Positions 10,176 through 22,204 of a DNA stretch of 64,000 nt are shown here, piece after piece. The stretch spans positions 80,361,669 to 80,425,668 of the forward strand of contig CM042152.1 in assembly GCA_023376005.1 (NCBI GenBank). Direction: 5' to 3'. The number at the start of each line of letters is the position of its first letter. Position 1 is the first letter of the stretch. The stretch is from Doryteuthis pealeii. Taxonomy: Eukaryota > Mollusca > Cephalopoda > Myopsida > Loliginidae. Under the pieces are notes generated by a model. It worked only from the letters and a program-made list of their open reading frames with translations. It searched no databases and was not told the origin of the DNA. The translations under genes and the position numbers were made by a program.

Positions 10176-10537
10176 CTAACAGATTGGACAGAATGCAGGT
10201 AGAAATAGATTCATGCCTTTTCTAAAAGAATTAGTACGAAACAAATATAAACAATATTTGGCTGTAATTCAAATTCGATTTCTCGAGAGGCTAAAGCCCT
10301 GATTTTAAGTAAATCGATAAAACAGAACTGTCTCATAATAGTTGGCACGAACTAACAGCCTTTCCCCCGAGGCAAGATGTTTATTGATCGTATATTGGTA
10401 CTACAAACCATAACTGTTCAAAATCGATCGATTATGAAAAGGAAAAGAGAAAACAACAATCAAATCTATTAGGGATTTTCAAAAGTGTTTTCACTTTTTT
10501 TTACAGATCAAAGCTTATTTTATGAACAGATTTAAAT

Positions 10538-10538
<1 letters not shown>
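10176..10538. other. AT-rich, nothing recognised
   Basis: No feature supported here. Confidence 0.5.

Positions 10539-10591
<53 letters not shown>
10539..10591. repeat. (TA)n microsatellite
   Basis: Two adjacent TA runs with one phase break. Confidence 0.95.
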
Positions 10592-10594
<3 letters not shown>

Positions 10595-11148
10595 TTGAAA
10601 ATGAAAATGACTCCGACGATATGTTGAAATGAAAATAAATAAGGTAAGAAAATGTTGAATGGATGAAATAGATTTAATATGATTTACTTACACGTATTTC
10701 GGTCAGGAGTTTGTTCATGTACACATGTATTCTATTCATGCCTGCTTGTAATTCATAAACCCACCCTACGTACAGGATCTTGAATTACATAAACTGGCCA
10801 TAAATTATCCCGTCCCGCTTTTTATTGCAGCAATGACATCGATTGTCCTTTTTAGTGAGAACTTAGATGTTAATAAACATCATCGAGAGGTTAACGTTTA
10901 TTGCATCCTGGTGGTCATTGCTCGTATAACGAATGTAAATACGACAATAAAATTAAGTCTTGAATTTCCGATCATAAGGTGGGGGGGAGAAGTGATGAAA
11001 AACATTCGTAATTTTCGTTTCCGGTTCATAACCGGATATGAGGGCATGTGTTCCAATGTTGTGCTCTGGCATCACTTCAGATAAATAATGGACCATATAA
11101 TTGTAATTGTAAGGAAAGAAAGGGAAGAAAAACAACGTGCTACACGTC

Positions 11149-11179
<31 letters not shown>

Positions 11180-11779
11180 AGAGATAAGAAGCGAGAACAC
11201 TTATCGTCTGTTTCAAAGAAATAGGAAAAAAGCAGAAGAGAAAAAGAAATAAAAGAAAATAAAGGAAAAAAGAATTTCGCCAGAGATTATAATGCTTTTT
11301 ACATATTGAACTTGTTACAATTCGTATAGCTATTTTAGGACTGTGATTGAAAGTAGATTTACTGTGGAGATCCCTTGTGGCATAAAGTTTGATCTTTTCT
11401 TGAAGTAGAAAGATGTAGTATCAGTTTTAATCCTTGTCAATTGACCCGTGTTAGAGAATTGTATAATCCTCGTCTGTTCGTCTGTACATCCAGCGAGCAA
11501 TTGTAGGACAATTTATCAACGCCTTTAAATTGTAAATTAGATACATGTTTGGGCGTTTTTGATTGGCTGATTCAGCCGATTGGTCGATTCAGCTGTCTTG
11601 ACACAGGGCTTCTGATAAAGAGAAATCCCCAATGGAGGACCAGACACGAAGTCCCCAAGACGAAGTCCATACACTAGAAGAGACGCTAGTAGAGAATAAT
11701 AGAAGTAAGAAAGTAAGGAAAGAGAGTATACAACAACGTCACTCCATGTCGTTCATCAGTTTTAGACCCTCTGGTGGCT
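10592..11779. other. No gene recognised
   Basis: Unique-looking sequence with an (AAAG)n run near 11150-11178 and a G8 run at 10980. At 10690-10720 the minus strand reads CTCCTGACCGAAATACGTG, which resembles a hammerhead-like motif that has lost stem II; this is not called. Confidence 0.4.
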
Positions 11780-12215
11780 AATTAGTCCAATTCTGGACTT
11801 GCAGATGCGCTCACACACATTGCAATGGAAATTTCCATCTGCATGCTCTGGTGCATGACGACGATGATATCGCTGCTCGGCAGCCCTATTGATTTGAATA
11901 TTGAGCCGCTAAGCTCCTGTGCGGCTCGTGTCTCGCCAACCCTGTCTGTTGGAGACCAGATCTTCGAGGCTTGAAGGTGGCGCATTTTTTCAGAGACGTC
12001 TTCATGTGTTCTTTGAGCCGTTTTCGGGGGGTCTCCTGCCCTTCGAGTGCCTTCTGCGAGTTCACCACAAAGTATTTTACGGGGAATCTGTCTACAGACA
12101 TACGGATGGTGTGACCCAACCATCGCATGCAATAGGATATCATTATCATTCGCGCTATTGCAAGAACTTCGAGTATCCGTATTTCAAAGCATTCGGTATA
12201 TATATGTTCCATCAA
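11780..12215 (-). pseudogene. LINE reverse-transcriptase C-terminal fragment
   Basis: Minus-strand frames contain MRWLGHTIRM, followed by VDRFPVKYFV and KRLKEHMKTSLKKC. This is the region after the reverse transcriptase in many animal non-LTR elements (usual form RWLGHV.RM...RLPK...FG). The conserved string then continues in a second frame (DRVGETRAAQEL), so there is at least one frameshift. The catalytic reverse-transcriptase domain is absent. Confidence 0.7.
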
Positions 12216-12473
12216 ATGTTATTAGACTCACAGAATTTGACCTGAAAGCAGCTGTTTAGTCATGGACGTTAGGCACGTTATTGACGTCGAGCAGCGTCAA
12301 GTAAACAATGCCCTTGCAAAGTCCTTCATTACGAACCTTTCTTCAAAATGACATTACAAACTCTAGCCTGTCGGCGTTCGTATTATGATTCCCAAAGACT
12401 ATAACCATAATACTGTGTTTTATTGTTCTTTGCCAAGTTTTTTGCATGTGCACCTTTCAATCTCTGATTGTAT

Positions 12474-12476
<3 letters not shown>

Positions 12477-12512
<36 letters not shown>
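12477..12512. repeat. (TA)n microsatellite
   Basis: TA alternation. A diverged CA-rich tract follows. Confidence 0.95.
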
Positions 12513-12515
<3 letters not shown>

Positions 12516-12659
12516 ACGTATGGGCACGGCACACTCACACATAGCACACACACTTACAAACACACACACACACACGCACACAGAAAAAACACACAGACAC
12601 AACAAACAGACACAGGTAATATTTTAAAAATCACGTTCACTGCTGTGTCTGGATAACGA

Positions 12660-12662
<3 letters not shown>

Positions 12663-12703
<41 letters not shown>
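12663..12703. repeat. (CA)n microsatellite
   Basis: Uninterrupted CA for about 40 bp. Confidence 0.95.
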
Positions 12704-12708
<5 letters not shown>

Positions 12709-12834
12709 AACAAAAAGGCCTGCCTTACAAATAATGAAAAAGAATATAGAATTAGGAGGAAGATATCACCAGGTCTACAACAGAATAGACAAATCCTAGC
12801 AACAAGGTAACAGCTCCAGAACTTAGCTTTCAGA

Positions 12835-12876
12835 AATCTTCTGATGAAGGGATCTTTATCCCGAAATATTAAGAAT
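12835..12876 (+). ncRNA. Hammerhead-like fold with minimal stem III
   Basis: CTGATGA (12841-12847) is followed by an extra A, stem II GGGAT/ATCCC with loop CTTT, and GAAA (12863-12866). Stem III could be a single A-U pair, and stem I TCTT/AAGA would then close. Tiny stem III is known in hammerheads of Penelope-like elements. The extra A at the stem II junction departs from consensus and stem I is weak. The retroelement origin is inferred from the (TA)n tail downstream. Confidence 0.4.
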
Positions 12877-12958
12877 AAATCAAAGTTAAACGAAGAACAC
12901 CATATTTACTTCATTCTTTACAATTGCATTGTGATAGCCTTCAAAACCAACCACCAAA

Positions 12959-12959
<1 letters not shown>

Positions 12960-13011
<52 letters not shown>
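12960..13011. repeat. (TA)n microsatellite
   Basis: Pure TA. Confidence 0.95.
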
Positions 13012-13015
<4 letters not shown>

Positions 13016-13267
13016 GCAGTTTTTAGATATAAGCGGGTGAAAAAGCCTACTCCTAAATATAGACTCGTTGACTACCACGTGACCACCGAAGGCATTTCTA
13101 TTGTCCAATCACTGGCATGTTCTGCTGTATTAATAGAGACAACATTCTGAGCTTATTTCATTGACATTTGATTCTCTTGGACGAAACTTACAAGGAATAT
13201 TTTAACACCGGATTCTTATTGGCTTGCTTACTTACTTATTACATCTGGAACTAGGATGCCGACAGAT

Positions 13268-13338
<71 letters not shown>
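13268..13338. repeat. (TA)n/(TG)n microsatellite
   Basis: TA to about 13313, then TG. Confidence 0.95.
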
Positions 13339-13339
<1 letters not shown>

Positions 13340-13754
13340 TCGTATTACGTTTAATACTAGTGTCTACAATATATAATGGTGACTCGTAGGGTTTGCTTTT
13401 ATGGCTCATGTAGCCTTGATTTTCAAACCAAACAGACACTATCCCACTTTAAAAAAAAAAAGATTCAACAAAATCTTCCCTGTTCTGTAGTATTCGTGTA
13501 GACTAAATCAAAAATAAATATTTGGTAGGAAACCTCATAGCTAATGTTTAAGTACGTGATCCAACAACTTTAGATATGTCTGTGTATTTCTCTGTTTGTG
13601 TTTATTGTTTTTCTGTGTGTGTTCTTTTTCTTATTTATTTTTAGATTGAATTGGTGTTATGGTTGATGCCAGTACCGCTATAAAAGCAATCATGGCTAAT
13701 GTTTGAGTACGTGATCTTGCTTGAGAAGAGATAACAATAAAAGATACTAGTAGG

Positions 13755-14185
13755 ATCTATGGTAGGTATACCCAATTTGTCGAAAAATCGGTTTTTACAA
13801 AACAAATTTACCCCCCCTCCGTTTGAAAAAGAAATTACCAAAAAAAAGGGAATTATCCGATTTTAAGGAAATGTTCAGTGTTGATTTAGCAATGAATGAA
13901 TTTTATAATGTATTAGTTATGATTTAAATTTATTTTGTAAACACAGATTTAACGCCATCTTTAAACAGCGTTTGGCCATACGCGATCGAAATTGACCGAA
14001 AAAATCGTTTTAAATATATTAGAAATAAATTACATCTGTAATATTATTTTTTTTTTTTACTGATGCTCATTATGTTACTACTTTTCGACTTAGACAAAAA
14101 TTGACCTTAAATAATCGATTTAATTCATCTTAATTTGTTTTTAGAATGAAAAGCAACCGAATCTTTGGGTATAGCTAACCTATGG
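13755..14185 (+). mobile_element. Short copy of the 1.1 kb fold-back element
   Basis: Ends are inverted: GGTATACCCAATTTG at the left, TTTGGGTATAGCTAACC at the right. The interior shares AATTATCCGATTTTAA, TTTTATAATGTATTAGTTAT and AAATTGACC blocks with 38097-39200 and 54759-55840. No coding frame. Confidence 0.65.
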
Positions 14186-15584
14186 ATATAGCACAGTATG
14201 ATAATTTAATTATTACAACTTTTTTTCTTTCTATAATTCTTTTCATCTCTTCAGATTAGCGTTATCGCTTCGGCGCGCTCACCCCTCTCGTTGTCTTTCC
14301 CCTATTCTCTTCCTTTCTTTTTTATTATATATTTTCTGTGCAGCATGTCTTTTTTCTTCTCCTTCTTTCTTTATAAAACGGAATTATTTAGCTGGGATGA
14401 CGATACTCATAAGAAATAAGAATTCGGCGGATTTACATTTTTGTATTTCATCTTGGAAAATTTGGATGGTCTCATTTTTAACCAGAGGGTGTTGCGAGAT
14501 GATAATGGTCGGAAAATTAAGGAACAAGCGTGTATATAGATAAGAAAACAATTTTCACAGAAATTTCCTGTATCCCAAAATACGACACTATCTATGAGGA
14601 AAAAATGTAAATGTTTTCCAACTGGAAACGTATAAGAATGTCATGCGGGGTCAGATGAGACACCATCTCCGAAATCTCTTCAAAACCATTTCCGAATGAG
14701 GTCTTCTATGGAGAGTGCGTCTCTGGAGACATCACACATTCATCCTCGCGTCCCTTTCATTTTTCAAAACATTCCTATTTCGGGATTACCATCAGCTGCT
14801 TCGTTACATTATCCTTTTTTCGTTGAACTTTAGAAAATGTTGTAACTCGCAGGGACCAAATCTGGAGTGTAGAGAGCTGACAGGTTTGGAGGTAGCGATG
14901 TTTTGGCTAAATATCCTGCATGAGAAGTGACGAATAGACAGACTGCGTCATGGTGAATGCGATAGCCACGTAGTATGCAAATTAACTCTAACTTTAGTCT
15001 TAGCTGATTTAGTAACCCCAATAGGAGTGTCTGTTTCTCTTATACACTCTCAGACGTCAGGCCGCACAACCGGTTCTTGAGATACACAAAAATGATCTTT
15101 CCGATCAGACTTCCGATAATATGAATAATTCAAGAAATTGATCATATATACATCGATCTTTTGCTAAAACCTTATGCAAAATAAAAACTTCAATGGTTTG
15201 TTTTGGGTCGGGTACAGAGGGTGCTCTTTTGAGCACACACGTACGAAACCTCACAGAAAAATATGTAATTGACCATTATTTGTTAGTGTTGGTCTTGGCG
15301 CAACAAGGTGAAGGTAATTAACAATGAAAATCACCATGGTAACGTTTCAATGTGAAATTTGATGATTAACAACCAATTTTGATTATTTCTTTACCTAAAA
15401 TGTTGTTTTGTCAATTTTCATTATTTTTGTTTTATTGTTGTTTTGTTTTTGTTTTGTTTTTTTTTTTGTTTTTTGTTACGCAATGAAAATCGAGAAGAAA
15501 ATGATTGCCAGTTAATAGAAAGTAATGCAAACATTATAAAAAGAATACTGTTGTATAATTTCAGTCTTTCTGAGATTTTTCACA
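14186..15584. other. No gene recognised
   Basis: Mixed AT-rich sequence with poly-T and (TTTTG)n near 15420-15475. A short plus-strand reading near 14696 (EVFYGECVSGDI) recalls the FYGE motif of LINE C-termini but is too short to call. Confidence 0.4.
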
Positions 15585-15712
15585 TAAACTTGTGGTCTTT
15601 CACTGGAGTCTGAGTGACAACAAGTCTCCTCAGGTTTCAAGGACTTATCAGAGTATTCTAGCCGATTTCAACAATTCCATTGTCTGGTGGTCTCAATTCT
15701 TCTTTCCAGTTC
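15585..15712 (-). mobile_element. L5-type LINE 3' end fragment
   Basis: About 120 bp closely match 29205-29330 (CACTGGAGTCTGA, TGACAACAAGTCTCCTCAG). Only the 3' end survives. Confidence 0.65.
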
Positions 15713-15820
15713 CTCTAGTCTGTTTCTATGGATTTTTATATGCGTTGAATTTGAAAATGTATCATATAAAACATCCATCATCTTTTATCCACATAAATCC
15801 TTTTTTCTCCTTGAATAATT

Positions 15821-15870
15821 TCACAGTCCTGAAAAAGGTTTCCATTGTAAACCGAAATGTTTGAGTATCA
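15821..15870 (+). ncRNA. Degenerate hammerhead-like fold
   Basis: CTGAAAA replaces CUGANGA (G8 lost). Stem II GGTTT/AAACC and GAAA are present, and stem I has several mismatches. It could not be catalytic as it stands. Confidence 0.25.
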
Positions 15871-16317
15871 ACTATAAATTTCCATCCATCATAACATCCC
15901 GTATTTGTTTCTAAATTTTCTCCACATATTACATTGTCTATAAGACAATTTCCGTTCAATGGGAAACCTTTATCTTTACATGTTAGGTGGCCCTTTGCTA
16001 TCTTCTTCGACGGGAGTCCTTTCTCCGCTTTTTCGAGTCTCTGCTTCGGTGAGAGTCATAATAGCCTCTGCTTCTTCTTCTTCAGACGGAGCCATCTTCT
16101 GTCTAGAATAACAAATACTAAGACATCGTCCGTGAAGATATTTCTTTATTTCACTTAGACATCTTCTATATGCAGAGTCAATCCGACTTCATTAGAGGAT
16201 ATGACGTCATAAAGGAAAATTTTGGACCCAATAGAGTACCTTAACATCTCAGTACCAACTTGGTACCTTAACACCATGGAGCCAACTTACGACCTAAACA
16301 TCTACTACTTTAATATG

Positions 16318-16410
16318 AAACGTTGTACAGATAACAATAAAGATGAGGACAATAGTCCGAATAATACAAATAATACAAATTATCAAGCCTCATCTCAAAA
16401 ATTCAGTCAA
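16318..16410 (+). mobile_element. IR-G element fragment
   Basis: Contains AAACGTTGTACAGATAACAA and GATGAGGACAATAGTCCGAA, the arm sequence of the IR-G inverted-repeat family. Only one arm remains. Confidence 0.65.
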
Positions 16411-16529
16411 ATAGATATGTTTAAAAAATACCATAGAACTGTGTGCAAATTACTTGTATTTGATCGGAATATTTGATAACTACGCAAAAACTGTAAACAA
16501 GAAACAACTACACAAAAACTAAATATAAA

Positions 16530-16615
16530 TGCACAATCAACACAATTCCCTAACCTCTAGGTATAAAATAATCCTAGACGCGTTGACATGCCATTAAAAT
16601 CAATCAATTAATCAT
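16530..16615 (+). mobile_element. SINE6 3' tail
   Basis: CCTAGACGCGTTGACATGCC and TTAAAATCAATCAATT: the shared hairpin tail with an (ATCA)n end. Other copies are at 19676, 23110, 24825 (minus) and 35565. Confidence 0.6.
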
Positions 16616-16880
16616 ATTTATTGTCTATTCATTGTACGCCTTTGTTTTGATTAATGTTAGGAATATGATTCAATTTGGCATTATTCCCATTTCTTTCTTT
16701 TACGGCAACTTCTTATTATATTCGTCGATTTATCGAATAGTTTAGTATTGTTGATGTTTGTGACTAACTGTGAGTGATAGATTTATATTCTGTGCTTTAT
16801 ATTCATTTATGTGCTTTTTATATTGATATACATAGGTATATTGTGTTTGGTTTTGTATATATCTGATATGCATAAAATCG

Positions 16881-16886
<6 letters not shown>

Positions 16887-16936
<50 letters not shown>

Positions 16937-16940
16937 TATA
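16887..16940. repeat. (TA)n microsatellite
   Basis: TA run touching the palindrome that follows. Confidence 0.95.
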
Positions 16941-16942
16941 TA

Positions 16943-17065
16943 TTTGTGATGAAACAAAGAAAATACAGTGCTCAATCACAAATTGTGAGAGCTAATATTA
17001 ATTTAATTAATATTAGCTCTCACAATTTGTGATTGAGCACTGTATTTTCTTTATTTCATCACAAA
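16943..17065. repeat. Near-perfect 123-bp palindrome
   Basis: The left arm TTTGTGATGAAAC... is the reverse complement of ...TTTCATCACAAA with about one mismatch, and there is no real spacer (centre AATTTAATTAATATT near 17004). It would form a long hairpin in either strand. Confidence 0.9.
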
Positions 17066-17220
17066 AAAAAATTGTTTTTATATATACCTATATCGCTCCT
17101 ATAATGGATTAAGAACCTGATGTAAATCAAATCAACAGGAACCTACAACCAGGATTAGTAGAGCACTCTAGGAAGAAAGAAATATTCAATTAAAATGGGA
17201 TGTATAAAAACTCAGAAAAT

Positions 17221-17242
17221 ATATATATATATATATATATAT
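17221..17242. repeat. (TA)n microsatellite
   Basis: Short TA run. Long poly-T tracts follow at 17283-17322. Confidence 0.9.
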
Positions 17243-17328
17243 AATGGCTGTCAACTCGTGTTCGAGTAAGGCCATTTCCTGTTTTTTTTTTTTTGTTTTT
17301 TTGGGTTTTTTTTTTTTTTTCATCATAG

Positions 17329-17980
17329 TTAGGTGCCAGTAGCATTTGACACTCTATACTTGTGTTTTCTCAGATGACTCACGAGGCCAGTTTTGGAGAG
17401 ATATACACTTCCACATAAACAATATGTTGGAACTTCTCCACTTTGAATGTTGCTGGGCTGAAAATTACCCTTTCTTATAGCCCGCTTCAATTTTTGGTGT
17501 TTAATTCGGTTGAACTCAAATTCTTCCACAGACAGGTAGATGGTGGCTCTCCAGCCAGGTCTATTACAAGCTAGCTTCTCCCAGTCCTCCACAGCAATAG
17601 AGGTGTTCTTCAGAGTGTCCTTGAGGCAGTCCTTAAACCTCAATTTGGGTGTGCACTGACGACGTTTGCCAGTTGAGATTTCCCCGTAAAATAGTTGTTT
17701 TGGGAATCGGCAATCATTCATGCGAACTAGATGACCAGACCAGCGAAGACGTGATCTAAGGATTAAACTCTCAATACTTGGCAGGTGACATCGTTCAAGT
17801 ATTGTGGTGTCTTGTGTAAAATGACAACCATTCTATCCCTAAAATCCTGCAAAGGCAATTCTGATGGAATCTCTCGAGTGTCCTGAGATGTCGTCTGTAA
17901 ACAACACAAATCTCACTGGCGTACAAAAGATGAACTAAAAGTGATAAGACAAATAGAAACATTTCTTTTATGTTATTCAT
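17329..17980 (-). pseudogene. LINE C-terminal fragment with zinc-finger tail
   Basis: Minus strand. The upstream frame (17795-17980) has LLYASEICVVYRRHLRTLER and RILGIEW, the end of an endonuclease/reverse-transcriptase element. After a frameshift the next frame (17329-17721) has RFPKQLFYGEIS, RFKDCLKDTLK and a final finger-like YCLCGS...HLRKH. The first Cys spacing of the finger is damaged. In complete elements of this type the finger binds nucleic acid during target-primed reverse transcription. It is a 5'-truncated, dead copy. Confidence 0.8.
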
Positions 17981-18221
17981 TTTTTAATTGTTCTAAACTC
18001 GTTTCGACCTTAGGTCATCGTCTAGAGAGAATTTGATTAGTTTTAAGTTCGACATGACTTCTAAATTTAAACAATAGTTTTTGAAAGTTTTATCTAACTT
18101 TTTAAAAATACAACCTACATGCATATTATCACCCCTGACAAAATTATGGAATTAGCACACTTAGTAGATGTTCATTTTATTTATCTTTTTCAATTTATCA
18201 ATAACTAAACTAATAACAGAT

Positions 18222-18494
18222 ATTACCAACCACTCCACAGGAGTAGGATGTGACACAAGGTCAGTTTCTTAAGTGGAATTTAACAATTCAGAGTTTTCCT
18301 TCTCTTAGACTGGTTGCCTAAACAAGGTTAAAGAGCTCAGTCTGTCCTATTATTCACCCATAACTGGAGGGAGAAGAGTTGGATTCATACATTGCCTATT
18401 AGTGCTATGTGAAATGCAAACAGCTTCGTCCGGGATTTGAACTCGGATAACCGATTGTATTTCCAATGATAAAACCATTACACCACACATCTCC
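18222..18494 (-). mobile_element. SINE1 copy, near full length
   Basis: The right end carries the tRNA-derived head in complement (AACCATTACACCACACA, CCGGGATTTGAACTCG), followed leftwards by the body and a 3' end at ACCAACCACTCC. Confidence 0.85.
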
Positions 18495-18564
18495 ACTAAT
18501 AACAAATTAGACGCCAAACATTTTTCTTTCAAAGTTAAACATTCCGGCTTCATAAAATATTCCT

Positions 18565-18790
18565 TCAACAAACTTGATTCATTTGTATTATTTGGATAAT
18601 TCTGACTTTTGTCCTTATCTTTACTGTTATCTGTACAACGTTTCGGCCGATGTGTCCTCCGGCCTTCTTCAAGTTTTTCTTGTCGGACTCGGGAACCTTC
18701 TCGAACTGGGGAAGCTTCTCTTCGAACTTGGAACTCAAAGTTCAAAGTTCCGTGAAGGCTCCCGATTACGACAAGAAGTTTCCAAAGTTT
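18565..18790. mobile_element. IR-G element copy
   Basis: One arm reads TACAACGTTTCGGCCGATGT, then GGCCTTCTTCAAG and TTGTCGGACTCGGGAACC. The opposite arm is replaced by diverged repeats of the GAAGGTTCC type. Confidence 0.6.
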
Positions 18791-18840
18791 AAAGAGAAGG
18801 TTCCCAAGCTCTTTAAACTCTCGTCTGATCGTTCTAATTA

Positions 18841-20370
18841 ACTAACATAAATAAAACTTCCTAATGAAACCCAATATAGGAGAATGGAAACCGGGTTTCA
18901 GAAATTTCAGAAAGGAACAAGTCATTATATTCTGATTACGTATGGGTTACACAAAACATACATATCCCTTTTTACTTAAACAAGAAAGCAGAACCAGCAT
19001 TAAGAGATATTTAACTTTTAAAATGTCCCTGTGGTAAGAAAGTAATTTCGGGTGAAAGAAGACGAGAACAACAATTGAAGATAAAGAAACATATATTCAA
19101 AAGGTACAAAAAGGGTTGCAAATTTGTGGCATTTGCTAGCCAGACTTATCTTGATGAAAGTGAGGTGACGGTAAAGGTGAGCGCTGGAATATTATTCCAC
19201 TCGCTGGTTGATAATGTAAAGGGTGCTGGATGAAACCACTCGCTGTTTGACAAGGTAAATGGAGCACTTGAAAAACGCGTCTCGCCTGTTGAATGCTCTT
19301 TCGTCAAGGAGTTTAATTTTGGCGCCAATATCGTATATTGGCTATTCGCCCTCTGGTGCCAGGGGGAGATAATTCAACTATAATTTTTTCCGATACATAT
19401 CAAACAACTTTTACTGTTGAACACATTTTGCTGTTATAAGACACCGTTTTTACAACACAAACAACATGAGATATATTTGAAAAGGGAAATATATATGACG
19501 TCATTCATGAAAGAAATAAAATTATACCAAAAAAATATAACTATAAACTTTAAATTCCTTAAAGAAATTCGCAATCCATTTAGTGACAAACATCTGTACA
19601 CAACCTACTACCAAAATTAAGAAAAATCCTTGAAAAGAACATAATAGATCTGACTATCATTCACAATTTACCGCTTGGCATAAAATGATACTGGACGGGT
19701 TGATTTGCCGTTAAAATCAATCAATTAAACTTCCTTTTTATTCCCTAGGAGCAGTCAACATAGTGCGTTATGAAAAAAAAAAAGATAAAAAGAGAAACGT
19801 ATGTATTTAGTAAGAAAAAAATATAGAGTAAAAGTTTGTTTGAAGCTTCAAGTTCTTTAGACTTTCGTCTGGTCGTTCAGAATAACTAACATTTTACAAC
19901 GGATATGCATATCGGTTAAGTCAAGTCTATTGAAACCTGAAGTGAATGTTATTGGTAAGTTGTTTTTCCGTTCCTGTTTTTGCCGGGCGCACCCAGTACT
20001 GCCTTTCGACCGACAAAGCAAAAATCGATAATAATTTTGCATCATTCCCATTTTGGTGCCGTACGCCCACCAATGAGTCACTGTGTCTGTGTGTAGGGTC
20101 TTTTCTTTTTTTTCTCATTCGTCCTTCCGTACTAAAACTTCTACATTGACTTTCACGATGCAATTCTTTTTCTTTTTTTCTTTTTTTTTTTTTTTTTTGC
20201 GCCCGATATTGACTTCTAAATTCGTTTCAGAGTCTGGCTTTATTTTTGGATATGGTCTTCATACAAGTTCTTCCCCGAAGGTCGTAACAGCCGAAGAGAT
20301 TTTTAAGCCAAATCCAACGCGTCCGGCTTGCAAGTTGTTAATGTCATAAAATTGCCGTTCGATAGGTTTC
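18841..20370. other. Mostly unrecognised, with short repeat tails
   Basis: Contains a SINE6 tail at 19676-19730, a purine run near 19780, poly-T at 20165-20200, and a block at 19845-19890 related to 18805-18845 (CTTTAAACTCTCGTCTG). No gene supported. Confidence 0.4.
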
Positions 20371-20372
20371 TA

Positions 20373-20412
20373 TTACGGCATACCAAACCTTTTCGGGTCA
20401 TTTAATGCCGAA
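20373..20412 (-). mobile_element. Isolated R600 3' hairpin tail
   Basis: TACGGCATACCAAACC and GGGTCATTTAATGCCG: the tail module alone. Confidence 0.6.
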
Positions 20413-20593
20413 TCAAATAATTTTGATATCAAATTGCTTACAGTACCTGTTGTTGCCTATATGGTCACCCATCTAAGTATTGAACAGGATGATTGCTGCT
20501 TAAATTCGGTAATCGAGTGGAACCGTTGCTTTCAACGTGACTTGACCGTAATCCCGTTCTATAGCGAATCAAAATGTATTTATCGGTAATACA

Positions 20594-20988
20594 TCTTTTG
20601 TCGTCCCGGTTCCTGTCCTAATTTACGCTATGTTTTAGCGTGCTGGCGTCAGGGGAATTTCCGGCACAACTTAGATATTTTCCGGGTGTTTTTTATTTTT
20701 TTTTTGTTTTTTGTTTTTGGTTGTTTGATTTTTATTTTTTTGTCGCTTTTTGTCGGAAAATGAATGTAGATATTTTACACGACCTCGGTCCCGAATTTTA
20801 TCGCCAAATCAAAGTAGATATTTTATAATCAACCAACACACTTCAAAAAAATTTTCGATTGAATTTATACAAATTTAAATTTAATTTTTATAAAACTCTA
20901 AAACACGATTCGGAAAATATCGAAATCGGACCGGAAATTCGCTAAAACATAGCGTAAATTTTGGCAGGAGATCCGGGACGACAAAAGA
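20594..20988. mobile_element. MITE with ~100 bp terminal inverted repeats
   Basis: The left end TCTTTTGTCGTCCCGG and right end CCGGGACGACAAAAGA are exact inverses. The match extends inward (ATTTACGCTATGTTTTAGCG) and, with indels, to about 100 bp. The 395-bp interior is AT-rich with no frame. The flanks show no clear target duplication, so the superfamily is open. Confidence 0.8.
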
Positions 20989-21489
20989 TCAAAACACCCA
21001 TTTTTATCGTCCGCTTTACGCATATTCATCCATCAGTCAATTTTTACCAGTACAGATGAGTTCCCTCCCCTTAATGATAAGAGTAAGTGAAAATACCATT
21101 ATCGAAATTATCGGTAAGTGATCATTTGAATTACATTTAAGTAGCCCAATTAGGTTTTACTGTTGCACGGATCTATATCAATATACTTACATATGATACG
21201 ACTATCCACACACACGCATGCGCACACGCATGCGTATATATGTATATATAATTGGGCACGCGAGATGCCGCCATGACAGTAAATATTTACTTTGCAATTT
21301 GGCGTCGAATTTAATAGGCCATCGACACTAGAGTCAAGTGATTCAAAATGAGCATAAAAAGCTTACGGTAGTTATATTGAATAAGTCAAGCATGTGGGGC
21401 TACCAGCTCACCTGACGATCGTAGCCGTGAAACTCAAAGTCGTTAGTTTTTACCCTCACGAGTAGAATGTGAGACATGGTCAGTTTTTC

Positions 21490-21544
21490 AACATCATCAT
21501 CATCATCATCATCATCAAGTCGTGCTGACAGCACGGATTTCGAT

Positions 21545-21602
<58 letters not shown>

Positions 21603-21795
21603 TGGCCATCGCTCCTGGCAGGTTCTCCTCATGGCATTCAGTATCAGAGCTGATCAATGTAGTTTTTACAAGTCATCTCACTCTGGTATGTCCATGCATA
21701 GATGTCCACAATAGAACGCCACTTATGAGTTCGTCCTTACTTCTCCAGCAGTGTCCATTATGTCTTGTTTGTCTTTCTTGGATGGTTTGTGTGAT
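21490..21795 (-). mobile_element. LINE 3' end with (ATC)n tail and (CT)n insertion
   Basis: The (CATCAT)n tail at 21491-21517 is followed by GTCGTGCTGACAGCACGG and blocks matching the LINE at 36480-36985 (GATCAATGTAG, CTTCTCCAGCAGTG, GATGGTTTGTGTGATAG). A (CT)n tract fills 21547-21600. Confidence 0.65.
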
Positions 21796-21958
21796 AGAAG
21801 AACAGCTGTGGTACTATTTAATCCATACCTAGTGGATGAGGAAGGTTCATACCTTTCCCAAGGGTATTCGTCCAAAAGTGAACGTAATAACAAGAATTTG
21901 AAATCGCTTACCACGGTGTCGCAGTACAACACGTTAACCACTACGCCACGGGGGTCCA
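21785..21958 (-). mobile_element. SINE5 copy with tRNA-like head
   Basis: Read in minus sense, the right end gives CCCGTGGCGTAGTGGTTAAC, a tRNA-like A-box region. Then come the body and GGGTAAATAGTACCAC-type sequence. The 3' hairpin tail is missing. Confidence 0.55.
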
Positions 21959-22204
21959 CCTCTTCTCTTTTGCTTTTGAATTGGGTAAAACTGTTTTGTT
22001 TTGTTTGTTTGTTTATTTGTTTGTTTGTTTTTTTTTGGGGGGGGGGGGTTCAATTATTTGTTTTAATATATACGCTAAGAAAAACAATCGTTCTTTATAA
22101 AGAAATAACCTTGGCGTTATCACCAGGATGGTTAAGACCCCCTTCCCCCCCCAAAAAAAAAACAAGGGTGTGTCATAGATAGAATAAAAGCTTCATTAAG
22201 CCTT

